DNA of 64,000 nucleotides, taken from the NCBI GenBank assembly GCA_003952965.2, contig CM025850.1, forward strand, positions 12,564,663 to 12,628,662. The letters are read 5' to 3'. Numbering within the stretch: position 1 is the stretch's first letter; every line of letters starts with the position of its first letter. The stretch is from Morella rubra (Eukaryota > Streptophyta > Magnoliopsida > Fagales > Myricaceae). A program made the position numbers and the translations under genes. The notes under the pieces were generated by a model. The model had not been told where the DNA came from and did not search any database. It saw only the letters and a program-made list of their open reading frames with translations. Of this stretch, positions 1 through 9,423 are shown one piece after another.

Positions 1-1238
1 TACATATTTCTTGAATGATGTCTTCTCACGTACACCAAGAGACGGCCGGGGTTTGTTCAATTCCTTTCTCTTAATTATCTTCTTTCTAGTGGGAGAGCTG
101 CTGATTGCTTGGGACCAGATGGCTGTAAATTGTGATGTTTCTTTCTTTGGCGTATGGAGCGCGATATTGGTGCGCTGACTGTAGTGGAAAAGTTGGACGT
201 TGACAGAGAATTTGTACATATATAATGAAGACATTTGCCATTGTTAAATTGTTCTTGATCTTACTTTATTAATTCATTTCTTTCCCCTTCGGGAAATATT
301 TAGTTGTTCAGTTTAGTAAATATACCAAGATAAGACAATCCAAACCATTTATTGGGATTTTAAGAAATTTTACGATAAAATTCTCCTAGATCATGATTTG
401 GAAAGCTTATCCAATAAGTTCCTTATCTGAGAAAGCTAGGATTGCAGTGACAGAAAGGCTATATTTGTAAACCAATTTAAATTTTCTTGAAATTTAAAAA
501 ATGTTGTGAAAATTGGGTTACATTATAGTTTTATTAGATTTTTAGAAAAAGTAATGAAAAAGTAAAATTTGATGGAAGTCGTTATAAAAAAAATAAAAAA
601 AATAATGATTTGACCGGTTAGAGATTTTAAAATTTTTTTATAAAGATTTTGAGATAATTAGTTTGCAAAAGAATTTTGTGATGGCCACAAATTTTGACTA
701 GAATTTTTCATACTTATGTACGGTGAGAAGGCTCTGCGCAAGCACTAGAGTGGGCCTCAACCAGCCTTTCTTACCCCTTAGTACCGCAAGTTGGTAAGAA
801 CTGAGGAACTTGAGTTCTCCATATTCACCCTTCCAAAGGTCCAGACTTTTTTAAAGAGAAGAAAAAGATTCCTCTAAAGTCTAAACAGTGACCTGTATTT
901 GTGATGGATTTCTCTCAACCGCTTAGGAAAAAAAAAAAAGGTATCCATTCACGTCTAAAAATTAATGAGGTCCAAAGTGTGTCTCTCCCTAATCTAGAGT
1001 TCAGCAGTCCAAGGTGTGTTGAAAACCAAGAAATTCCAATAGAAGAGAGACAAACGAAAACATATGTTATAGACTGAATCATGACAAGAAGGCGATATGG
1101 TTGTAAACCTGTGGAAAGCATGATGCTCAACCATGCGACTCTGGCAACAAGAAAAACCCAATCACTTAAGGCAGATTTGGATGCGAGCCAATCATATTTT
1201 CACTGTCGTATTGAAACCAACAGCATCCTACCACTGGG
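1..1238. other. Left-edge intergenic sequence, no gene recognised
   Basis: AT-rich sequence with only short ORFs and no codon pattern or domain I can recognise. The first ~200 bases could be the 3' untranslated end of a gene lying off the left edge, but no protein tail is convincing. Runs of A/T around 580-640 and 920-940 are simple low-complexity sequence. Confidence 0.5.
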
Positions 1239-1440
1239 AGCGGTGGTTTAGTGGTGCTGGACTTTGGTCAGGATTCAAGAGCAACGCCTGATAAAAGTTC
1301 TAATCTTGACAAGTCCATTTTGTCCTGATAGTTCTCATGTCGTGGAATCTCAAGTTTAAGTAGGCCTGATACTGAATGACAAATAATCATTCTGGACATA
1401 TATACTTTTTATTTCAATGATTATTACTTTGACAGAATTT
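1239..1440 (+). repeat. Possible tRNA-derived SINE head (weak)
   Basis: TGGTTTAGTGG at 1244-1254 fits the RNA polymerase III box A consensus. GATTCAAGAGC at 1272-1282 resembles a box B at a roughly suitable distance. No cloverleaf forms, so it is not a tRNA gene. I cannot see a clear poly-A or poly-T tail or a target-site duplication, so the SINE reading is tentative and the right boundary is a guess. Confidence 0.25.
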
Positions 1441-1687
1441 ACATTTCAAAGAATCACTTCTTGAACTTTGCGCAAGAGAAAGTGTGGAATTTATTTGAAG
1501 GTATCTGAGATAGATAGCAAATCGACTTGACAACGAATCCCCAATGCACAAAAAATTTCCAATAGCCTATACATAAAATGACTATAAATTTGTATATAGT
1601 ATTTACGTCAGTTCTGCATCGAACAGATATTCATTGCATACTCACAGCCGATTCAACCAAAAATCCTTAACTCCTCTCTACAGATGT

Positions 1688-3719
1688 TCAACGGATACGA
1701 TTCGCATGAGCAAATGGCTCTGGATTTGCCTTGGGTGCAGGTTTAGCCACTTCTGGGGTCCCGAACACATTCCAAAATCGCAAAGTTTCGTCCCCTGCTG
1801 CAGATGCCACGGTCAACCCGTCGGGGCTCTGAAAATGTAATAACAAAGTTAGAAACATTTCAAAAACACAGCGACAAACATAGAGCTAATTACAAGGTGA
1901 AATTCTCCCAATTCCAATTTTATACCTGTGCCATGTAAAGGACTCTGGACGTATGACCAGTGAGCTCCGCCATCTTCACCATTGAAGGATATTTCCAAAG
2001 AATGAGCTGATTCTGGGAAAAACCATGAGAGCTAAGCAATTCTCGCTCATTCTTGTTCCATTGCAGAGCACACACCTGCGAACCAGTGTTAACCGAGTTC
2101 AAGCACGCGCCTGTGTGGGTGTTCCAGAACTTAATCGAGTGATCACCCCCACCTCCACCAGAGGCTAGCAAATTACCCTGGAATGGACACCAAGCAAGGG
2201 CCTTGACTGCAGCTGAGTGCTCCTCATGCCTGTGAAGCCACTGCGTTGGTGCATTGGAAGAGGCCATAGACCTATCCCATATATAGAGAAGATTATCATT
2301 CCCTCCGCTAGCCAACTGTTGGCCTGAGGCAGACCATTTTAGTCCACAGACCTCCTGTTGGTGTCCCCTGTAGGTCTCAACAATGTGGGATCTCATCCTC
2401 ACGTCATTGTTGATAATTTTACCATCCATTCCTCCTGTTGTGAGGATGTGATTGTTCCAAGCCAGTGAACCAACTCTTTGTCTGTGACCACCTCTTAGCG
2501 TTCGTAACTGCATTATCAAAATCACAAGAAGCCATCAGCATTTACAGATTCCTCTAAGGAAAACAAAGAGCAATCCGGAACTTTTATGAAGGTAGTTATA
2601 GTTGAGGACCTGTCTATTAGAGGTAGAATCCCATAGCTGGACGTGAGAGTTGTTTAACCCAATGGCGATGTGCCGGCCATCAGGAGCCCAACTAACGCTT
2701 GTAACCGGGCCATCTTCCTCATCAATAGTGACAAGTTCAGAGGTAGAGCCACTTGAAGCATCCCAGAGGTATACTGTGTTTTCAAGAGCAATCGCAAGGA
2801 CATTGTTGCTACCCCAGTCTAGTAAATTCAAGTAGAAATCGTCCAGAATATCAGGAGCATCTAATGTCCTCTCACAACTCTGTCAAATTTGATTGACAAG
2901 AAATTAGTCAACAAAGTTAATTAGAAACCACAAAAACACAGAGAACAAATATAACGATTGCAGTGACAGACACCAACACACTATTTACGGCTTTGACTAA
3001 CAGATCAATTCAAATCCAACTTTGCCTAGTTCTAAGCAATTATACCTGACGAATGTGTCGCCGAGGCTTGGAAATTTTGGTCTGAGGAACATATGATGAA
3101 AGCAACTCCTGCGGGATTGGGTCAATTGGGGTGGGGGGCTTGTTCTTGAACGCCAAGATCCGACTCCGGTTCATGTTGAAGGTCTCCGCAAGCTTCTTCC
3201 GGTAGGCCTCTCTAGAGGGGGAGTTCACTACTGGGTTCTCTTTGTCTTTCCTCCCCTCGGTAAGCATGTAGTGGGCATAATCGAAGTCCATAGCCGCCCG
3301 ATTGGGAATAAATCTGTCCAACTGATCAGTAACACACAATTTGGGTCAGAAACTAGGAATAAGAGACACGCTAAAGTTCTACCTTCTTCCCTCAGGAAAT
3401 CCAGTTACAAAAGAATAAATCTAGTTAGGTGATCAGGATTTAGGATTTCTCTTGTTTTCTCTACCTCCGTTTCTTGGCAACCAAACCAAAGACGGCATCA
3501 AGATTTGACAGACAAGATACTTAACATAATTTACAATAAAAGACAACAAGATTTTCAGGAGAAAAGCAAATCCGAAACCGCAAGATATTGCGTTATCTAG
3601 AGAAATAGAAGTATAAAGCTTCTTACATTTTCACGATTGTTCTTTCTTTTAAGGAATTGTTCTTGAAGAGGGCACCGAGACGAGCTCTTGTACGAGGAAC
3701 CAATTGATCCTGCATCCAT
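1688..3719 (-). CDS. CDC20: CDC20/FIZZY WD40 activator of the anaphase-promoting complex
   Basis: CDC20 activates the APC/C ubiquitin ligase in mitosis and presents substrates such as cyclin B and securin. Five exons read in phase: 3627-3719, 3046-3321, 2610-2879, 1926-2507 and 1688-1828, giving 453 residues, usual for plant CDC20. The start MDAGS is the first Met of exon 1. The C-box DRFIPNR lies at residues 33-39 and a KEN motif at 58-60. About seven WD40 blades follow, with repeated WD or WN dipeptides such as LWDASSG, IWDRS and FWNTH. The protein ends in the Ile-Arg dipeptide that docks on the APC/C. One oddity is IINNDVR where most family members have I-x-N-x-D-V-R, and this looks tolerated. 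It is divergent from the MADS gene at 4674, and its upstream region carries a TATA box and MSA elements, fitting G2/M expression. CDH1/CCS52 proteins are the nearest alternative, but the N-terminus and length favour CDC20. Confidence 0.96.
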
Positions 3720-3987
3720 AACGTTGGGGGGAGAGAGAGAGAGAGAGAAGAAAAAAAAAAAAACAAGAAACCTAGCCTGCAAAACGCAATGTCAGATGAT
3801 AGATAACAAAACCAGAAAAAGAAAGGAACAATAAGGAACAGAGAGAGAGTTCAGAGAAAGAGAGAGTCTGCGTGGATGTTGATGAAGCTTTGTTGCCGAG
3901 GTAAGAAAGACCGTCGAAATGTACTTTTGTTTGATTGCAGAGAATGAAAGAGAAATCTGATTAAGTATTGCTGCGTTTATCAGGGCG

Positions 3988-3995
3988 TTTTTATA
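3988..3995 (-). promoter_or_regulatory. TATA box of the CDC20 gene
   Basis: TATAAAAA on the minus strand, about 270 bases upstream of the CDC20 start codon. This leaves room for a roughly 240-base 5' leader that contains GA-rich tracts (around 3726-3750 and 3840-3865). It is the best TATA match between the divergent CDC20 and MADS genes. Confidence 0.6.
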
Positions 3996-4067
3996 TTCGT
4001 GAGAGAACTAGGGTTTCCTATTTCTTCATTCCAGGAAAGAATTTCGAAGACGATGGATATGGATGGG

Positions 4068-4078
4068 TCCAACGGCTA
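4068..4078 (+). promoter_or_regulatory. MSA element (MYB3R site), copy 1
   Basis: TCCAACGGCTA matches the mitosis-specific activator consensus YCYAACGGYYA at every position. It sits about 75 bases upstream of the CDC20 TATA box. In plants this element drives G2/M transcription through three-repeat MYB factors, and mitotic regulators including CDC20 are known targets of this control. Confidence 0.7.
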
Positions 4079-4091
4079 CATCATTTCTAAA

Positions 4092-4102
4092 TAGCCGTTG
4101 AA
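4092..4102 (-). promoter_or_regulatory. MSA element (MYB3R site), copy 2
   Basis: TTCAACGGCTA on the minus strand keeps the AACGG core and differs from the MSA consensus at one position. It lies 13 bases from copy 1 in the opposite orientation, so the pair forms an inverted repeat, as is common for clustered MSA sites. Confidence 0.6.
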
Positions 4103-4673
4103 ATTCATTTGACGGAAATGACCCTCATTGACATGACCGTCACATGCCATATTTGGTACTTTCAAGGGGATCTTCAAGTAATTAGGTGGTGTTTTGAGTG
4201 TTAAAAAATTGCAGTGGTCAAAATTTTAGGTTATAAAAGGGGTGCAAAAATGAATATAGTTTATTAAAAATAATAATAAATAAATAAATAAAATTTAATA
4301 AATATTATAATAAAAAAAATATTTAATAGAGAAAAGAAAAATTATTTATAATGTACCACTAAAATTTTGAGTCACCCACCAAACCCATCAATGAAAGTAA
4401 AGGCCAGTTTTGTTCGAACATTTGCGCCCATAAAGGCCCGTACTCTTTGGCCCAACGTTTTGGACATCAGACCATTGACTGTTATCGCCCTTGGGCCCAA
4501 AGCGATTTCCCCCCTTTTTTTAGTTTTCCGTCAATGATTTCCCACTTTTTTATACGATAAGAACTTCAAAGAAGCAACGGAAAGTCGAAGGCTGAAGGCT
4601 GTGGCTTGTGAGAAAAGCGAGACGGTTACAGAGAGACGACGAACTCATCTGCTCAGCGAGAGCGTGATTAAGC

Positions 4674-5156
4674 ATGGAGAGGCGAGTGGCTTCGGGTCGA
4701 AAGAAAGTTGAAATCAAGAAGATAGAGAAGAAGCAGAGCCGCCTCGTCACCTTCTCGAAGCGCCGGAACGGCCTTTTCGGCAAGGCGGCACAGCTTTGCT
4801 CCATGTCGGCCGGTGCCCATATCGCTGTCATCGTTTTCTCACCGCACGGCAGGCCCTACGCTTTCGGCCACCCCTCCGCGGACTCTGTAATCGGCCGGTT
4901 CCTCAGCCGATCAGACTCCGCTACGGCAAGCGATGGGCCAGTGAACAAGGGGAGGGAGGCGGAGCCAGAGGGAGCGTTAGGATTAGACGCGTCTTGGTTG
5001 GACATGCCGATAGAGAACATGGGGTTGGATGAACTTGAGTGGTACAACGCGTTGTTGAAGGAATTGAGGGAAAGGGTGGCCACGCGGGTTGACGAGATGG
5101 AGAAGCGGAGGATGGCGACGAGAGAGTATTTCCCTTTGCATCCTGTGATTGGTTAG
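4674..5156 (+). CDS. Type I (M-alpha-like) MADS-box transcription factor, AGL61/AGL62-like
   Basis: A single-exon gene of 160 residues. The MADS DNA-binding domain covers about residues 8-65, with the core GRKKVEIKKIEKKQSRLVTF, then SKRRNGLFGKAAQL and an IAVIVFSP beta-strand segment. There is no keratin-like K domain, which together with the lack of introns marks type I MADS proteins (AGL61, AGL62 and AGL29 group). These factors act mainly in the female gametophyte and endosperm. The C-terminus (about 100-160) is predicted acidic or helical and is poorly conserved in the family. The GC content of the ORF is clearly higher than its surroundings, as is common for intronless plant genes. The start is the first ATG before the MADS domain. 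It shares a ~950-base divergent intergenic region with CDC20. Exact orthology within the fast-evolving type I clade cannot be settled by eye. Confidence 0.9.
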   Translation: MERRVASGRKKVEIKKIEKKQSRLVTFSKRRNGLFGKAAQLCSMSAGAHIAVIVFSPHGRPYAFGHPSADSVIGRFLSRSDSATASDGPVNKGREAEPEGALGLDASWLDMPIENMGLDELEWYNALLKELRERVATRVDEMEKRRMATREYFPLHPVIG

Positions 5157-5779
5157 GCAAATTAAAGAGTTTTTCTTTTCTTTTTTGTTATTTTCGTACG
5201 GAATCCGTTTCCAATACCTCATAATTCAATATCACAATGCGATGAATTCATTGAAGCGATTCATACGTAGGTATTCAATAAAGATGCAAAATGCATAGAG
5301 TTTTATGCATGATAAACATGTTAAAGTTGTTACCTGGTTTTCTCTTGTTTATGCTTTTCTCTCTCCCAAACTCCACGTGCGGCCTGCATTCAACTGGTTT
5401 TCTCCACCTCCGCATCAGCGGATCCGGGCTTACATATACATTGAGTCTGCGCGTGTGGATGAACCTAGTGATCATGTTATGAACTGTCATATTTTCTTAA
5501 GGTTGTCGGGCACAAGGCGATCCTCAAGGATGCCTCGTGCGAGGCCCTTCTGAGATGTGCACGAAAACTAGTGAATTGCATGCAACTAAAAATCTGAAAC
5601 TGTTGTGGTCCATTATTAGGGTAGTACAGTAACCAAACAAGTTTGATAAAAAAGAGAACTGGTGTCGTGATCAGATGCCTCTCCTCCTAAAACCGTACGC
5701 CTCGTGCCTTGAGATGTATCCGCGGCCTTACCTTGAGTTTCCATGTGGAAACATTGTCTTACACGCTTTCTTCAAGATT
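5157..5779. other. MADS 3' flank, no gene seen
   Basis: Sequence after the MADS stop codon, including its probable 3' untranslated region. The short ORFs on both strands between about 5275 and 5550 have no recognisable similarity or signal. Nothing else is supported here. Confidence 0.4.
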
Positions 5780-6504
5780 TGAAGGGTTAATGAACTCTTT
5801 CGTCCTTATGTTTTACACCTTTTGAAAAATTGGTCGCTAGATTTCCGTTTTAGTCAAATTGGGTCTTTCCGTTTGTAAAATGTTTACTCACCTAATATTA
5901 CACGATAATGATATGTGTACTAAAATTTATTCAAAAATGTTAGATCACTTTTATTGCGTTATATCAATAAAATAAAAATACTACAAAAAAAACTAATTAA
6001 CTTTTTAATATATATATATATATACTGAGCCACCCCGCTCGCCAAGGGAGGGATCCAACCACCTCTTATTTGAGGAGCCGCAAAGGTGGCCCTGCAGCCA
6101 CCCCTCGCGATGCGAGCTACCTCAACATCGGGGAGCCCAGATCATGGTGGTGGCCACCCTTTCACAAGAGAGGGGGAGCCTAGATCTGGGCTCCCCGGAG
6201 AAAGAATGGTCGGGAGCCCTTCCCATGGCGAGTGAGGGTGGCTCCCAACTCTCCGGTTTTTTTTTTTTTTTTAAACATTGTTTTGTATTTTAAATTAGTT
6301 TGATTAAATTTTTTTTCTAATGTTTTTTATTTTACGGTGCAATAGATTAAATTTTGATAAATTTTGGCACACTTGTCATTATCTGATTGGGTGTGACATG
6401 TATGCCAGTTAGTTGACTGGACATTTTACTAACTATAGTAGATAACAAAAAAAAATTATGGACAAATTAATCAAAACAAAAACTCATGACCATTTTGTAA
6501 GGGG
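5780..6504. mobile_element. Foldback (long-inverted-repeat) DNA transposon with GC-rich core
   Basis: An AT-rich arm at about 5790-5970 matches, in inverted orientation, an arm at about 6320-6500. Shared stretches include the neighbourhood of ACACGATAATGA paired with TCATTATCTGATTGGGTGT, and of AAAATTTATTC paired with GATAAATTTT. Between the arms lies an abruptly GC-rich core (about 6025-6260) with its own perfect 15-base inverted repeat, CGGGGAGCCCAGATC at 6129-6143 against its complement at 6183-6197. No transposase is present. Ends and target-site duplication are not resolved, so coordinates are approximate. A Mutator-like or hAT-like non-autonomous element is possible. Confidence 0.6.
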
Positions 6505-7015
6505 CTATATGCCTATTTGGTTCTTGAGTTTTGACCTATTGTAATAAAATAGTCCTTGAGTTTTTAAATTGTTCATAAAGGTACTTGAGTATTCAATTTT
6601 TATCAAATAAGTTCTTTCTTTAAACAGTTATTAATAAAGTTTACAATTCATACTTCAGTTTCTATACATATGTCAACCATAACTAAAACCATGTGACTTG
6701 TAATTTTAAGTTTTTTTTTCCTAATTTTGTGTTTTTTAAATAATAAAACAAAGTAAATTATTTAAACTATTTTAAAAAAAATTAAGAAAGTTTTTTTAAA
6801 AAAATATAAGTCACATTATTTTAATTTTTAGATGACACGTTTAAACTTATGATTACAGCTGATATGTAAATCATTAATTTTGAGAATTAACTTTTAAAAA
6901 AATGACTTATTTGATAAAAATTATAAACTCAGAAAAATCAAGTTTAAAACAGAAAGATCATTTGTTCAAAATGGTCAAAATCTAAGGATGAAATGAATAT
7001 TTAACCTTTTTTTAA
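6505..7015. mobile_element. Second foldback MITE-like element
   Basis: The left arm (about 6505-6625) and right arm (about 6885-7010) are imperfect inverted repeats. AATTTTTATCAAATAAGT at about 6594-6611 is matched exactly in reverse complement near 6900-6920. Arm text resembles a common plant foldback family whose arms begin like 'tttggttcttgagttttgacc'. It has no coding capacity and lies directly next to the previous foldback element. Confidence 0.6.
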
Positions 7016-8499
7016 ATATATAAAATCCAAGTACTAAAAGAAGATCATTAGCCCATATTTTAATTTAGAAGTAAAATGACTCCAAGTGACAGATCATGGG
7101 AATTACAAACAACCTGTGAAAATGCAGATACAGACGGACAATTCTGTAGGACTCTCTCAGATTTATAATTTTATTCATGAGAATAGCGCAGAAGCAGTTA
7201 TCTAAAAATTCCGGGGAGTTATTGCAACTTTATCCGTAATATGAGCTACCTTAATTAAGAAAAAAGAAAAAAGAAAAAAGAAAAAGAAAAAGAGCTACCT
7301 TAAATGCAGAACGAAATAACATGAAAAGTTGAGACTATTAAAATTAAAATGGGGGCTTAATTTTGCACCAAAAATCTAGCTTCGTACGAGAGAGAAAAAA
7401 AATAAATATTTCTGCTGATCACTGCTGCTAGGCAATATGAATTTCTTTTTTCTCTCTGTTTTTGGTGTGCGTGCATGCCTTTATTTAACAGGGCTTTAAA
7501 AGAGGTGACTAGTTTACAGATGAGTCATCCAAAAAGACACTTATTGTTTTCCATTGTTGCATCGGAAAAATTCCTTATTTTTTTTCCGGATAAATAAATA
7601 ATATGTAAAATTCTAGTTGGGAATATGTCATGTTCTCACGTATCAATATGCAACGCAGTACTCATTCCACAGATTATGTGGCTACCGCACTGAATGAATG
7701 TTAATTAACGACACCAATCTCTTCTTTACTCGATTCACCTCTAAAAGAGTACTAATTAATGAATAAAAAATTAGAGTTTAATACGTAACAAGATCAAATA
7801 GAAATTGGATTTGACCTAGTAAATGATTTTTTTTTTTTAGCTCGAAGGCGTCAAACTAAATCTACAAAATCTGCATTGCTGTTGAGATGCTTGACGGGTT
7901 CAAACTACTTTCCTTAAACCCAAAAAAAAAAAAAGAAAAAAAAACAAATTGATTTGTGACAATAACATCTCTGCTGCACATACCACCAAAGTGGCCACAG
8001 GCGACAAAAATACCACTCTTTACTCGGTTTAAACCCAAATAAATATTTTTCAAATTTTACAAATAAAATAAAAAAGGACAACATAGACAATAATTTTATA
8101 TAAAACAGAATATTTTAAGAATTCTAGCAGGCCCCTACCTTTCGCAACAGACCCACGAAGATTTGGGCTAAACGCTAAATCTTGCAGCAAGGAGCACACA
8201 GCTGCACAGCTCAGCAAAATCCGCGGAGTATACTGTAAATAACTGCACAGAATAGGAGTTGTAGAAAAGCAAAAAGTTCTCAGTCCAAGATACGTGGGAC
8301 CATTCAATTGGGAACGTTTTATCTATTCAGCGCAAAAAAACAAAAAACACAAGGAAGGGGACAGGGAGAAAGAAAAGAAGGCCAGGTGGAAAAGAAAATC
8401 ACGCTATAGTTAGTTGGAGGCTCCTACGAAATTTCATCAGCCAGATCGCTATTAACTACATCAAAACCGTCGACTGCCATTCATCTCCCTCTTAACATT
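7016..8499. other. Intergenic AT-rich sequence, no gene
   Basis: I see no gene. Contents are low-complexity tracts: a purine (AAAAAAG)n run at 7258-7293, poly-T near 7827, and A-rich runs at 7920-7945. The small minus-strand ORFs at 7862-8307 show no domain, no codon bias and no plausible splice partners. Confidence 0.5.
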
Positions 8500-9423
8500 T
8501 TTCTGTTACCAATTGTCGGGACTCTCTCTGCTCTCTCTCTCTCTCTGTCTCGCTCTCATATCAAGGAGATCACGAAAATCGAGAAAACCTCAACGGAGGC
8601 CAAAAAAAAAAAAAACATCCAATAAGGCAACGAGGAAATAATAGAGGAGAGAAAAAAAGAAATCTTATTAGGGTTTGAAAGTCTCTCTCCATTCCTCTTC
8701 GAGTTTCGTTCCCTCCAAACGTCGTTCCTGTTCTATTTTTTTCCCTCGTTTTTTCATTCTCCGAGAAAGCGGGGGGAGAAAATTTTTCCCGGCGTTTGTT
8801 CGGTAGTATTGCGGGTAAGTCTTCTCCAGGATCAACTTCTGAGGAGGATATTTCTCTCGGAAAACAGAAAACACATCCATTTTTAGCCGACGACAACGAC
8901 AACGACATCTCTACTCGTTGGTTCTCCGAGCTATTTCAAGGTAATCATTTCTCTATGAATCTTTCTGTTTCGCTCTCTTTGTTTCAATTGGAAAGTCGCC
9001 TGTGGAAATTTTTGTCGAAAAGTGGTTTCTACGGAAAGTTCTGGTTGTCATGATTTTTTATTTTTCTTGCAGCTCGGGAGAAAATTATCGTGAATTTTCC
9101 TGGGAAATTTCCTTCGCTCTCATTTCCTGCTTAATATTCTCTGCCAAAGCAAGCAGAGCCTTTGAAATTCTTCTATCTTAGGGTTTCATATTGTTTGTTT
9201 TGTTGGCTTGTTTAGGAGTATCGCCTGTGATTTTGGTGCTTGGGAGGAGCAATTGGCTGGTTGTTGGATTGGAGGAGAGGAAGGAATAGTTCTTGAAGGT
9301 TTTGAATCCAAAGGGAGGATTTGAGAGCTCAGAAATAAGATTGGTTGTGATTTGATTTACAGTCCGATCGATTGTTTGTGATTTTATTTCGAATTTTTTG
9401 TGAGGTTGAATGCAAGTTGGTTT
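8500..9423 (+). other. 5' leader of the myosin-binding-protein gene, probably with an intron
   Basis: A CT-rich stretch (8521-8560) near the likely transcription start, then a leader holding several short ORFs. A good donor (CAAG|GTAATC) lies at about 8941 and a good acceptor (TTGCAG|CTCGGG) at about 9072, suggesting a 5'-UTR intron of ~130 bases. The ORFs reported on both strands here are short and unlike proteins. Confidence 0.45.

Noticed and set aside
1244-1300. tRNA gene
   Set aside because: Box A and a weak box B only; no acceptor stem or cloverleaf can be folded.
9400-9423. Upstream GTG start for the myosin-binding protein
   Set aside because: Nuclear plant genes start at ATG; the ATG at 9424 gives MDSEAF, which fits the family.
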